Shown here one piece after another: positions 26,410 through 34,738 of a stretch of 64,000 bases of DNA; positions within the stretch are counted from its first letter, which is position 1, and every line of letters starts with the position of its first letter. A model generated the notes under the pieces. That model had not been told where the DNA came from and did not search any database. It saw nothing but the letters and a program-made list of their open reading frames with translations. The DNA is from Brevundimonas sp. ASV9. GTDB lineage: Bacteria; Pseudomonadota; Alphaproteobacteria; Caulobacterales; Caulobacteraceae. The stretch is taken from NCBI RefSeq assembly GCF_016429195.1, contig NZ_JAELUF010000001.1, forward strand, positions 62,001 to 126,000, given 5' to 3'. The position numbers and the translations under genes were made by a program.

Positions 26410-27801
26410 ATGGACGCGACGACCGCCGACACCATCTTCCGCCCGGCCATACCGCCCCGGCGCGCGGGCAAGCCGCTGTCGCTGCTGCCGTTCCTGTGGA
26501 TCAGTTGGCGCGATCCGATCCAGATGTGGTCCGAGCGGCATTTCACCGAGCCGCAACTGCATGGATCTTCGGCCTTTGGTGAAATCCTGGTGGTCAGCCA
26601 TCCCGAGGGCGTGCGGCACGTCCTGACCGAGAACGCCGCCAACTATGTGAAGGGCGATCTGCAACGGCGTGTGCTGGGGCCGATGCTGGCTGAGGGCCTG
26701 CTGCTGACCGAGGGCGAGGTCTGGCGTCGCGCCCGGCGTATCCTCGCGCCGCTGTTCACCCCCGCCAAGATGGCGACGCTGAACGCCCGGATGGCCGAGG
26801 TCTGTCACGCGCGCGTGGCCGCCTGGTCGCTGTCGGCGCGCGGCCGGGTGCTGGATATCGACAGCGAGATGTCGGGCCTGACCTTCGACATTCTGTCGGC
26901 GACCATGTTCTCGGACGAGCTGGGCGGCGAAGCGCGTGGGTTCGAGCGGGCGCTGAACCAGTTCCTGGCCAATGGCGGGCGCATCGATCCGCTGGACGTG
27001 CTGGGCGCGCCGGACTGGGCTCCGCGCCTGGGTCGCCTGGCCAGTTTCCGCTCGGCCCGCTTCTTCGAGCAGCGCGTGACCCGGCTGGTCGAGGCCCGCC
27101 GCGCCCGAATCGAAAGCGGTGACGCGCCGCCCGACGACCTGCTCAGCGCGCTTCTGTTGGCGAAGGATGAGAATGGCGGTGCGGGCCTGACCGACGAAGA
27201 GGTCGCGGCCAACATCCTGACCTTCATCCTGGCGGGGCACGAGACCACGGCCCGCGCCCTGGGCTGGACCCTGCACCTGCTGTCGCGCCAGCCCGAGTAT
27301 CTGGCCCGGCTCCAAGCCGAGGCCGACGCCTTCGACGTCTCCGATCCCAAATGGGCCGAGGCCCTGCCCTGGACCCGCGCCGTGCTGGAGGAGACGATGC
27401 GCCTGTTTCCGCCCGCCCCGACCATGGCCCGCAAGGCCCTGGCCGACGACGAGATCGGCGGACAGTCGATCAAGGCCGGCGCCACCGTCATCATCTCGCC
27501 GTGGATACTCCAGCGCCACCAGCTGCTGTGGGACGACCCCGACGCCTTCAGGCCCGAGCGCTTCCTGCCCCAGAACCGCAAGGCCATCGATCGCTACGCC
27601 TACATCCCCTTCAGCGCCGGACCCCGCGTCTGCATCGGCGCCGCCTTCGCCCTGCAGGAGGCGATGATCGCGCTCGCCGCCATCCTTCGCGTCACCGATG
27701 TCGAAGCCCTGACCAAGGTCGAACCCCGTCCGGTCCACCAGATCACCCTGCGCAGCCGCGATCCCATGCGACTGCGGCTGAGGGCGCGCCGAAAGGGCTG
27801 A
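26410..27801 (+). CDS. Cytochrome P450
   Basis: This soluble bacterial P450 has 463 residues. The heme-ligand cysteine is C408 in FSAGPRVCIGAAF; the I-helix oxygen-activation motif is AGHETTAR; the K-helix ExxR is EETMRLFPPAP, and FRPERFL precedes the heme loop. A GGGAG ribosome site sits before the ATG at 26410. The overall layout (WRRARRILAPLFTPAKM, short loops) resembles the CYP102/CYP110-like group acting on fatty acids or terpenes, but substrate and redox partner are not known; no ferredoxin gene is nearby. Confidence 0.93.
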   Translation: MDATTADTIFRPAIPPRRAGKPLSLLPFLWISWRDPIQMWSERHFTEPQLHGSSAFGEILVVSHPEGVRHVLTENAANYVKGDLQRRVLGPMLAEGLLLTEGEVWRRARRILAPLFTPAKMATLNARMAEVCHARVAAWSLSARGRVLDIDSEMSGLTFDILSATMFSDELGGEARGFERALNQFLANGGRIDPLDVLGAPDWAPRLGRLASFRSARFFEQRVTRLVEARRARIESGDAPPDDLLSALLLAKDENGGAGLTDEEVAANILTFILAGHETTARALGWTLHLLSRQPEYLARLQAEADAFDVSDPKWAEALPWTRAVLEETMRLFPPAPTMARKALADDEIGGQSIKAGATVIISPWILQRHQLLWDDPDAFRPERFLPQNRKAIDRYAYIPFSAGPRVCIGAAFALQEAMIALAAILRVTDVEALTKVEPRPVHQITLRSRDPMRLRLRARRKG

Positions 27802-27874
27802 CCGAGCGGCGCCGTCGCCGTTCCGCCACGAACCGTCTATAGGTCGCGCCGTCCTTTCCACCGGATGCCGACCG

Positions 27875-28966
27875 TTGCGCACCGCCGTCCTGCTCCCTCC
27901 CGGCTGCCTGTTTTCCGAAGCCCAACCGAACTCGATGGAGACGGTGGTGCGGACGATGGCGGGCGTCGATCAGGGCGGCGAGACGCGTATCTTCTGCTGC
28001 CAGGGTGCGGAGGGTGGTCCGGCGTCAAGCGTGGACGCCCTGCCGGCGGGGCGCATCCGCATGCCGACACTTATCGAGCGGCTGCGCGCCTTTCGGCCCG
28101 ATGTGATCGAGCATCATCAGCAGGTGAAACAGGCGCTGGCCGTGCAGCGGGCCCTGCCCGAGACGCCGCATCTGCTCTATCGCCACAACGCCCTGCGCCT
28201 GCCCCGCCACCCCATCGACCGCTGGCGTTATCGGGCGCGTTATGAGCGGCTGGACGGCCTGGTCTTCGTCAGCGTGGCCGAGCGGGACGCCTTCGTGCGC
28301 ACATTTCCTGATCTGCACGACCGGGCGTTCGCGGTGCCCAACCCCATCGACGCCGGCACCTGGCTGGCCTCGCCCGAGGATCGACAGCCGGTGATCGCCT
28401 TCGCCGGGCGCGCCATGCCGGAAAAGGGCGTCGATGTCCTATGCGCCGCCCTGCCTTGCGTTCTGGAGGCCCACCCCGACTGGCGCGCCGTGCTGATGTT
28501 GAACGACTGGGACGATCATGCACGCTGGGCGGCCCGGCATGTCGCGCCGTTGGCGAGGTATGGCGACCGGTTGGAGGTGCTGAAGTCCGCGCCATTGTTC
28601 GAGGTGCGGCGGCGCATGCAGACGGCGGCCATCGCCCTGACGCCGTCGGTCTGGGACGAGCCGTTCGGACTGACGGCGATCGAGGCCCATGCGGCAGGCG
28701 CAGCCCTGATTTCTTCCGGGCGCGGCGGCCTGCGCGAAGCCAGCGGTCCGCACGCCCTCTACGTCGATGCGGTGACGCCGAAAACATTGGCGGCGGCGAT
28801 GGACCGGCTGATCTCGTCACCTGAGGAACGATTGGCGCTGGCGCGATCCGCCCAAGCCTATGTGCTGGCGATCCATACGCCCGAGCGTCGTGCGGCCGAG
28901 CTGAAGGCCGTGCGCCAGACCTTGATCGACCGTCGCCGGGCGCGTCAGACGACCGGGATCGCCTGA
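27875..28966 (+). CDS. Glycosyltransferase family 4 protein
   Basis: This 363-residue GT-B fold glycosyltransferase has a GT4-type C-terminal domain: FAGRAMPEKGVDVLCAALPC (donor-site start) and PSVWDEPFGLTAIEAHAAGAALISSGRGGLRE with the conserved E-x7-E. The start is a TTG at 27875 because no in-frame ATG occurs near. The substrate and linkage are unknown; envelope polysaccharide is a reasonable guess. It overlaps the convergent YmdB-like gene by 22 bases, and follows the P450 on the same strand after 73 bases. Confidence 0.88.
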   Translation: MRTAVLLPPGCLFSEAQPNSMETVVRTMAGVDQGGETRIFCCQGAEGGPASSVDALPAGRIRMPTLIERLRAFRPDVIEHHQQVKQALAVQRALPETPHLLYRHNALRLPRHPIDRWRYRARYERLDGLVFVSVAERDAFVRTFPDLHDRAFAVPNPIDAGTWLASPEDRQPVIAFAGRAMPEKGVDVLCAALPCVLEAHPDWRAVLMLNDWDDHARWAARHVAPLARYGDRLEVLKSAPLFEVRRRMQTAAIALTPSVWDEPFGLTAIEAHAAGAALISSGRGGLREASGPHALYVDAVTPKTLAAAMDRLISSPEERLALARSAQAYVLAIHTPERRAAELKAVRQTLIDRRRARQTTGIA

Positions 28967-29766
28967 GACAACCGCCCGCCGATGCGGATCGGCTCAACCC
29001 GCTTGGCCAGACCCGTCCGGTCGTCCGTCTCGACGAAGACCCCGCACACGGTCGCCGGGCCGGAGGCCGGCATGTAGCGGCCGCCCGAAATCCGGGTGGT
29101 GAAACGGCGCAGCGGCTCTTCCTTTTCGTTGCCGATCACGCTGTCGTAGTCGCAGCAGCCGCCGGCGTCGGTCTGATAGGCCGTGCCGCCGGGCAGGATC
29201 TGGCAGTCGGCGGTGGGCACATGGGTGTGGGTGCCGACCACCAGCGACGCGCGACCGTCACAGAAATGGCCCATGGCCATCTTCTCGGACGTGACCTCGG
29301 CATGCATGTCCACGATCACGGCGTCGGCCACCGCGCCGAGCGGCGCCGCCGCCAGCTCTCGCTCCACCGCCCCGAACGGGTCGTCCATCGGGTCCATATG
29401 CACCCGGCCCAGGACATTCATGACCAGAACCGTGCGGCCCGAATGGGTCTCGAACAGATTGGCCCCGGCGCCTGGTGCATCCATCAGGCGCGGATAGTTG
29501 GCCGGCCGGATCAGGCGCGGCTCGCGCACGATATAGGTCAGGGCCTCGCGCTGGTCCCAGCTGTGGTTGCCCAGCGTCAGGCAGTCGGCGCCCGCCATGA
29601 ACAGCTCGCGCGCCGTGTTCTCGGTGATGCCGAAGCCGCCCGCGGCGTTCTCCGCATTCACGACCACGAAGTCGAGTTTCAGGTCCCGCTTCAGGCCCGG
29701 AAGATGATCGCTGATGCCGTCACGGCCGGACTTGCCGATGACGTCGCCGAAAAATGCCAGTCTCAT
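28945..29766 (-). CDS. YmdB-family metallophosphoesterase
   Basis: This 273-residue member of the TIGR00282/YmdB family contains a calcineurin-like phosphodiesterase fold. The dinuclear metal ligands are visible in FFGDVIGKSG (D8), NAENAAGGFG, LGNHSWDQREAL, DMHAEVTSEK and GTHTHVPTAD. The Bacillus homologue hydrolyses 2',3'-cyclic AMP and affects biofilm decisions; the role here is inferred by family only. It lies 10 bases downstream of the formyl-THF cyclo-ligase gene, so the two are probably co-transcribed. Its 3' end overlaps the glycosyltransferase gene by 22 bases. Confidence 0.92.
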   Translation of the reverse strand: MRLAFFGDVIGKSGRDGISDHLPGLKRDLKLDFVVVNAENAAGGFGITENTARELFMAGADCLTLGNHSWDQREALTYIVREPRLIRPANYPRLMDAPGAGANLFETHSGRTVLVMNVLGRVHMDPMDDPFGAVERELAAAPLGAVADAVIVDMHAEVTSEKMAMGHFCDGRASLVVGTHTHVPTADCQILPGGTAYQTDAGGCCDYDSVIGNEKEEPLRRFTTRISGGRYMPASGPATVCGVFVETDDRTGLAKRVEPIRIGGRLSQAIPVV

Positions 29767-29776
29767 GCGAAAAGTC

Positions 29777-30319
29777 TCATGCGAAAGCCGTATAGCCGGT
29801 CTCGGTCAGAACGCCATGCAGTCGAATGTCGTGCGGCTCCAACGCCAGCCGCTCGACCCTTTGGCCGGCATAGGCGAAACCGACGCGGATGGCGTCGGGT
29901 CGTGCGGCGAATGTCCGGTCATAATAGCCCCCGCCCTGCCCCAGGCGTCCGCCCCGATCATCAAAGGTCAGCAGCGGCGTCAGGATCATGTCCGGCAGGA
30001 CGACCTCGGCCAGCGGCAGGGGTGCAGGACATCCGGCGGCGTCCATCTCCAGCGGCTCGCCGGGCGACCAGGCGCGGAACGCCATCGGCGCGTCGCGCTG
30101 GAGCACGACCGGCAAGCACAGACGGCGGCCCGCCGCCTCCAACGCTGCTGCCAGCGCATCGGTGTCCAGCTCCGACCCGATGGCGTGATAGAGCGCGACG
30201 ATCCGAGCGGCGGGAAGCGCATCCGCATGGTCCGCCGCCCGGCGGGCGGCCAGCGGATCGACCTGGGCCAGACGCTTGCGCAAGGCGCGGGCGGCCGATC
30301 GAAGTTCGTGCTTGTTCAT
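29777..30319 (-). CDS. ygfA: 5-formyltetrahydrofolate cyclo-ligase
   Basis: This 180-residue enzyme converts 5-formyl-THF to 5,10-methenyl-THF with ATP, restoring folate one-carbon units for purine synthesis. The N-terminal KHELRSAARALRKRL and the C-terminal GRLGQGGGYYDRTF (phosphate-loop region, active-site GQGGGYYDR) are diagnostic. In many Proteobacteria it follows zapA and the 6S RNA gene, and the same order is seen here: zapA, a 330-base non-coding gap, then this gene. Confidence 0.93.
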   Translation of the reverse strand: MNKHELRSAARALRKRLAQVDPLAARRAADHADALPAARIVALYHAIGSELDTDALAAALEAAGRRLCLPVVLQRDAPMAFRAWSPGEPLEMDAAGCPAPLPLAEVVLPDMILTPLLTFDDRGGRLGQGGGYYDRTFAARPDAIRVGFAYAGQRVERLALEPHDIRLHGVLTETGYTAFA

Positions 30320-30424
30320 GATCGCTCCCTATCCATGCCAAGTCTTACGGACCGGCGCACCAATCGCGCTCAAGCAGCGGAGCGACCGCGTCGCGAGCGT
30401 TAGCGCCAAGAAAAAGAGAGAGGG

Positions 30425-30590
30425 TGGCGGCGCCGCGCGAACCGTGAAGAACGTTTAAATCCTCTCGACCTGGGTAGCCAGGTGGGCTCCGTATGCCCAA
30501 GCCCTCGAGCCCGGACAGGGACAGATCCCGTAGAGTGAATTAAGGTCAGAAGGATATGTTGTCTTCGACGTGAGCCGCAGCATGACCCGC
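30425..30590 (-). ncRNA. ssrS: Probable 6S RNA
   Basis: The 330-base gap 30320-30649 has no good ORF and lies between zapA and the formyl-THF cyclo-ligase gene, the usual place of ssrS in Proteobacteria. On the minus strand the sequence folds into a 6S-like series: GGGCTC/GAGCCC stem near the apex, then a separate hairpin ACCTGG-CTAC-CCAGGT on the 3' side of the central region, flanked by longer imperfect pairing. The 3' end runs into CTCTCTCTTTTTC. The exact ends are estimates. 6S RNA binds sigma70 RNA polymerase and downshifts transcription. Confidence 0.6.
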
Positions 30591-30649
30591 CGTCGATCAA
30601 GATAGGCCTTCATCGGGCCCGACGCCAGCATCCGCAGCGGAATAATCGA

Positions 30650-30973
30650 CTAGAGGTTCTGGGCAATCTTTTCGATCCTTGCGGCGACCGCGTTCAGCGC
30701 CTCGGCGACCCCGTCCGTCGAGGCCGGAGCCGGGGCTGTCGCTGACGAAGGCCCCGCCTTGCCGGCGTTCAGCCGCGCCTCGTGCAGTTCGTCGGCCAGG
30801 ATCAGCGCGGACATCAGAAACAGCCGCAGATCGCCGACATGGCCCACGTCGCCTGCGACCTGACGCACCTGATTGTCGAACTGTTTGGCCAGGATGCGGA
30901 CCCGCTCTTCCTGCCCGTCGGCGCACCCCACCGCATAGGGGCGGCCGTTGACCTCGACCGTCACCGTCGCCAT
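30650..30973 (-). CDS. zapA: Cell division protein ZapA
   Basis: This 107-residue FtsZ-ring associated protein bundles FtsZ protofilaments. It shows the ZapA N-terminal beta-strand region ATVTVEVNGRPYAVGCADGQE followed by RVRILAKQFDNQVRQVAG and a helical LRLFLMSALILADELHEAR, and ends in a coiled-coil tail. Its start overlaps the stop of the upstream coiled-coil gene by one base (TGATG), so they are coupled. The neighbourhood (DUF4164, zapA, 6S RNA, cyclo-ligase) is the conserved one. Confidence 0.92.
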   Translation of the reverse strand: MATVTVEVNGRPYAVGCADGQEERVRILAKQFDNQVRQVAGDVGHVGDLRLFLMSALILADELHEARLNAGKAGPSSATAPAPASTDGVAEALNAVAARIEKIAQNL

Positions 30974-31221
30974 CAGCCGGCCTCGCTTTCGGCCAGGACT
31001 TCGCGCACGGCCTGGGCGGCGCGGCCCAGCGCCTCGGACGCCTCGCGCCCGGCGGCCTCCAGTTCGGCCACGCGCTGATCTGTGGCGCGCGAGGCGAAGA
31101 GGTCGTCGTCCGCGATCGCGGGCGCCGAGGCGGGCCGCGCCTTCAGCTCCAGAATCTTGCGTTCCAGTTCGGCCAGGGCGCGGTCGATACGCGCCCGTGC
31201 GGCCGTGGTGGCGTCTGCCAT
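30973..31221 (-). CDS. DUF4164 coiled-coil protein
   Basis: This 82-residue, highly helical protein, rich in Ala/Glu/Arg/Leu, forms one long coiled coil (ARIDRALAELERKILELKAR near the N-terminus). Its position directly before zapA, with a one-base overlap, matches the DUF4164 family of Alphaproteobacteria, which resembles ZapB-type division helpers. A role in the division ring is likely but not shown. The ATG at 31221 is preceded by AAAGGAGCGACCG. Confidence 0.8.
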   Translation of the reverse strand: MADATTAARARIDRALAELERKILELKARPASAPAIADDDLFASRATDQRVAELEAAGREASEALGRAAQAVREVLAESEAG

Positions 31222-31267
31222 CGGTCGCTCCTTTAGATTCCGTATAGAAGCCGAGGACGCGCCGGGG

Positions 31268-31290
31268 TAAAGGGGCGCGCCCCCTTTTTC
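31268..31290 (+). promoter_or_regulatory. GC-palindrome plus T-run in the tkt leader
   Basis: AAGGGGCGCGCCCCC is followed by five T residues, 26 bases before the transketolase GTG. It looks like a short intrinsic terminator or attenuator. No gene on this strand ends nearby, so an in-leader role is possible. Confidence 0.4.
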
Positions 31291-31315
31291 CGCCTTCCCA
31301 ACAGAGGTCTCCACA

Positions 31316-33307
31316 GTGACCGACGCCAAAACCGCACCAAAGGCCACGCCCGAGCAGATGGCGAACGCCATTCGCGTCCTCGCCATGGACGGCGTCGAAA
31401 AGGCCAAGTCCGGCCACCCCGGCATGCCGATGGGCATGGCCGACGTCGCCACGGTGCTGTTTTCCCGCTTCCTGAAGTTCGATGCCTCGCGCCCCGACTG
31501 GGCTGACCGCGACCGCTTCATCCTGTCGGCCGGCCACGGCTCGATGCTGATCTACGCCCTGCTGCACCTGACGGGCTACAAGGGCGCGACGAAGGAAGAA
31601 CTGTCCAACTTCCGTCAGTGGGGCTCCAAGACCGCCGGCCACCCGGAATACGGCCATATGCCGGGCGTCGAGGTCACGACCGGCCCGCTGGGCCAGGGCC
31701 TGGCCACATCGGTCGGTTTCGCCATGGCCGAGCGCCATCTGGCGGCGAAGTATGGCGACGATCTGGTCGATCACCGCACCTGGGTCATCGCCGGCGACGG
31801 CTGCCTGATGGAAGGCGTGTCGCAGGAAGCCATTGCGCTGGCCGGCCGTTACAAGCTGAACAAGCTGCACGTCCTGTGGGACGACAACGAGATCACCATC
31901 GACGGCAAGGTCTCGCTGTCGGATACGACCGACCAGAAGGCCCGCTTCAAGGCCGCCGGTTGGGCGGTCAAGGCGATCGACGGCCACGACATGAACGCCA
32001 TCAAGGGCGCGATGAAGTGGGCCATGCGTCAGGACAAGCCCACCCTGATCGCCTGCAAGACCAAGATCGGCAAGGGCGCCGCCACGATGGAAGGCAGCCA
32101 CAAGACCCACGGCGCGGCCCTGGGCGCCGCAGAGATCGCCGCCACGCGCTTGGGCCTGGCGTGGGATCACGATCCGTTCGAAATGCCCCAGACCATCGCC
32201 GACGCCTGGAAGAAGGTCGGCCGTCGCGGCGCCAAGGACCGCAAGAAGTGGGAGGCCCGCCTCGCCGCCTCGTCCCAGGCCGCCGACTTCACCCGCGCCA
32301 TGAAGGGCGACCTGCCCGAGGCCGCCTTCGACGCCCTGAACGCCAAGATCGCCGAACTGGTCGAGACCCAGCCGGCCCAGGCGACGCGCCAGTCTTCGGG
32401 CGCGGCGCTCGACGAACTGTTCGCTGCCATTCCCGAATTGGTCGGCGGCTCGGCCGACCTGACCGGCTCGAACAACACCTTCGTCAAGGGCACGCCGATC
32501 CTGGATGCGCCGACCTATGAAGGTCGCTACGTCAACTGGGGCATCCGCGAGTTCGGCATGGCCGCAGCCATGAACGGCCTGGCCCTGCACGGCGGGGTCA
32601 TTCCCTACGGCGGCACCTTCATGGTGTTTTCGGACTACAGCCGCCCGGCCATCCGCCTGGGCGCCCTGATGGGCGTGCGCGCCATCCACGTCCTGACCCA
32701 CGACTCGATCGGCCTGGGCGAAGACGGCCCGACGCACCAGCCGGTCGAACACCTGGCGGCGCTGCGCGCCATTCCGAACCTGCTGGTCTTCCGTCCCGCC
32801 GACACCATCGAGGCCATGGAATGCTGGCAGATCGCCTTGCAGACCAAGACCGCGCCGTCGGCCCTGGCCCTGTCACGCCAGAAGACCCCGGCCGTCCGCA
32901 CCGTCGCCGCGACCGAAAACCTGTCCGCCAAGGGCGCCTATGAGATCAAGGCCGCCAGTGGCGAGGCCAAGGTCACTCTGTTCGGCACCGGCACGGAATT
33001 GGCTCTGGCGCTGAAGGCCGCCGAAACCCTCGAGGCCGAGGGCGTGGCGACCCGCGTTGTCTCGGTCCCCTCGTTCGAACTGTTCGAAAAGCAGGACGCC
33101 GCCTACCAGGCCTCGGTCATCGGCCGCGGCACGGTCCGCGTCGCCGTGGAAGCCGCGATCAAGCAAGGCTGGGAACGCTTCATCGGCGAAGACGGCGCCT
33201 TCATCGGCATGACCGGCTTCGGCGCCTCGGCCCCGGCCGAGGTTCTGTACGAGAAGTTCGGCATCACCTCGGACGCCATCGTCGCGGCGGTCAAGGCGCG
33301 GCTTTAA
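31316..33307 (+). CDS. tkt: Transketolase
   Basis: This thiamine-diphosphate enzyme moves two-carbon ketol units in the pentose phosphate pathway and supplies ribose-5-phosphate for nucleotides. It has 663 residues, full length. The TPP-binding motif is GDGCLMEGVSQEAIALAGRYKLNKL, split at residues about 160-184, and conserved active-site blocks include SGHPGMPMGMADV, THDSIGLGEDGPTHQP and PVGEYINWGIREFGM-like YVNWGIREFGMAAAMNG. The start is a GTG at 31316. A GC-rich palindrome lies in the leader. No other pentose-phosphate gene is adjacent. Confidence 0.97.
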   Translation: MTDAKTAPKATPEQMANAIRVLAMDGVEKAKSGHPGMPMGMADVATVLFSRFLKFDASRPDWADRDRFILSAGHGSMLIYALLHLTGYKGATKEELSNFRQWGSKTAGHPEYGHMPGVEVTTGPLGQGLATSVGFAMAERHLAAKYGDDLVDHRTWVIAGDGCLMEGVSQEAIALAGRYKLNKLHVLWDDNEITIDGKVSLSDTTDQKARFKAAGWAVKAIDGHDMNAIKGAMKWAMRQDKPTLIACKTKIGKGAATMEGSHKTHGAALGAAEIAATRLGLAWDHDPFEMPQTIADAWKKVGRRGAKDRKKWEARLAASSQAADFTRAMKGDLPEAAFDALNAKIAELVETQPAQATRQSSGAALDELFAAIPELVGGSADLTGSNNTFVKGTPILDAPTYEGRYVNWGIREFGMAAAMNGLALHGGVIPYGGTFMVFSDYSRPAIRLGALMGVRAIHVLTHDSIGLGEDGPTHQPVEHLAALRAIPNLLVFRPADTIEAMECWQIALQTKTAPSALALSRQKTPAVRTVAATENLSAKGAYEIKAASGEAKVTLFGTGTELALALKAAETLEAEGVATRVVSVPSFELFEKQDAAYQASVIGRGTVRVAVEAAIKQGWERFIGEDGAFIGMTGFGASAPAEVLYEKFGITSDAIVAAVKARL

Positions 33308-33317
33308 TCCTCAGATA

Positions 33318-33490
33318 CTCCCCCGCTTGCGGGGGAGGGGGACCGCGCGCAGTGTGGTGGAGGGGGCGGATACGAGCGAGATGTATCCGCCGGCTCTCGA
33401 ACTATAATGGCGACCGCCGGTGCGAGGTCCGCCCCCTCCACCGCTTCGCGGTCCCCCTCCCCCGTTTCGCTGCGCTTCACGGGGGAGGAT
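33318..33490. repeat. Palindromic intergenic repeat, copy A
   Basis: This element between tkt and the esterase gene is a nested inverted repeat. Terminal hairpins of CTCCCCCGC/GCGGGGGAG type lie at both ends, and two long inner arms pair with each other (AGGGGGACCGCG at 33336 with its complement near 33449, TGGAGGGGGCGGA with its complement near 33428). A 28-base core at 33433-33460 is identical, on the opposite strand, to 35962-35989 in copy B. It could form a long RNA hairpin. Confidence 0.85.
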
Positions 33491-33504
33491 TTCAGGAGCC
33501 TCCG

Positions 33505-34344
33505 ATGAAACCCCTCACACTCGGTCTTCTTCTGGCCCTCGGCGCGGCACCGACCCTCGCCCAGACCGCTCCCCAGACGCCCGCCATAGCCGAAACCCCC
33601 ATCGCCATCGGCCGGTCCTACGCCCTGCCCTCTGCGATCATGGGCGCGACGCGTGAGATCAACATCTGGCTGCCGCCTGGTTATGCCGACAGCGGCCGGG
33701 CCTATGCCGTCCTTTTTGTCCTCGACGGCGGTCAGGATCAGGACTTTCACCACATCTCGGGCCTCGCCCAGTTGGGGACCATCGTCGGCACGACCCGCGA
33801 CGTCATCGTGGTCGGGATCGCCTCGGTGGATCGCCGCGACGAACTGGCCCTGCCCACCACCGATCCTGACTTGATCGCCCGCTATCCGACACAGGGCCAT
33901 TCGGACCGTTTCCGCCGTTTCGTGGCCGAAGAGGTCCTGCCCTTTATCCAGACCCGCTTCCGCACCAGCGGCGAAACCGCCCTGATGGGCGAGTCCCTCG
34001 CCGGCCTGTTCGTGGTCGAAACCTTCCTGAAGGAACCGCAGATGTTCGACGCCTATGTCGCCGTCAGCCCCAGTCTATGGTGGGACGGCGGTGAACTGGC
34101 GCGTCAGGCGGGGGCCCGTCTGCGCGACCAGTCGAATGATCCGCGGACCCTGATCCTGACCCTGGGCGACGAGGGCCCCGAAATGCAGGCGCCGATGGAC
34201 GTCCTGACGGCCAATCTGCGCGACCACGCGCTGCCCGGCCTGAGCTGGAGCTTCACGCCCCGCCCGACCGAGAGCCACGCCACCATCTATCACGGCGCGG
34301 CCCTGGACGCCTTCCGTCAGCTCTTTGCGGAGCCCGCGAAATGA
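33505..34344 (+). CDS. Exported alpha/beta hydrolase (putative esterase family)
   Basis: This 279-residue secreted hydrolase has the signal peptide MKPLTLGLLLALGAAPTLAQ. It belongs to the esterase D/Fes-like alpha/beta fold: INIWLPPGYADSGRAYAVLF starts the fold, GESLAGLF carries the nucleophile Ser, then SPSLWWDGG, and the C-terminal ESHATIYHGA has the catalytic-type His. The substrate is open; feruloyl, siderophore or acyl esters are typical. The ATG follows AGGAGCC. Its stop overlaps the VOC gene start (ATGA). It is insulated from tkt by repeat A. Confidence 0.88.
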   Translation: MKPLTLGLLLALGAAPTLAQTAPQTPAIAETPIAIGRSYALPSAIMGATREINIWLPPGYADSGRAYAVLFVLDGGQDQDFHHISGLAQLGTIVGTTRDVIVVGIASVDRRDELALPTTDPDLIARYPTQGHSDRFRRFVAEEVLPFIQTRFRTSGETALMGESLAGLFVVETFLKEPQMFDAYVAVSPSLWWDGGELARQAGARLRDQSNDPRTLILTLGDEGPEMQAPMDVLTANLRDHALPGLSWSFTPRPTESHATIYHGAALDAFRQLFAEPAK

Positions 34345-34733
34345 GCCGCATAGGCGCGATCAGCCTGCTTGTTCACGACTATGACGCGGCCATCGCCTTC
34401 TATGTCGGCAAGCTGGGTTTCGACCTCAGCGAGGATACCGACATGGGCGGCGGCAAACGCTGGGTGCGGATCACGCCCAAAGGTGGCGAGACCAGCCTGT
34501 TGTTGGCGCGCGCCACGACCGACGCCCAGAAGGCCCAGGTCGGAAACCAGGCCGGCGGCCGGGTCTGGCTGTTTCTGGAAACCGACGACCTGATGCGGGA
34601 CCACGCCGCCTGGCTTGCCGCCGGCGTCCACTTCCGCGAAACCCCGCGACATGAGACCTATGGCAAGGTGGTGGTCTTTGAAGACCTCTACGGCAACGCC
34701 TGGGACCTGATCGAACCCGCTACCGGAGCCTGA
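34341..34733 (+). CDS. VOC-family (glyoxalase/bleomycin-resistance fold) protein
   Basis: This 130-residue paired beta-alpha-beta-beta-beta metalloprotein of the vicinal-oxygen-chelate superfamily contains [24 protein letters not shown], then [18 protein letters not shown] and the C-terminal [16 protein letters not shown] with the Glu/His metal-type ligands. Substrate unknown. It overlaps the esterase stop by four bases and ends 5 bases before purT, so esterase, VOC and purT may form one transcript. Confidence 0.9.
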   Translation: MSRIGAISLLVHDYDAAIAFYVGKLGFDLSEDTDMGGGKRWVRITPKGGETSLLLARATTDAQKAQVGNQAGGRVWLFLETDDLMRDHAAWLAAGVHFRETPRHETYGKVVVFEDLYGNAWDLIEPATGA

Positions 34734-34738
34734 CGCCC

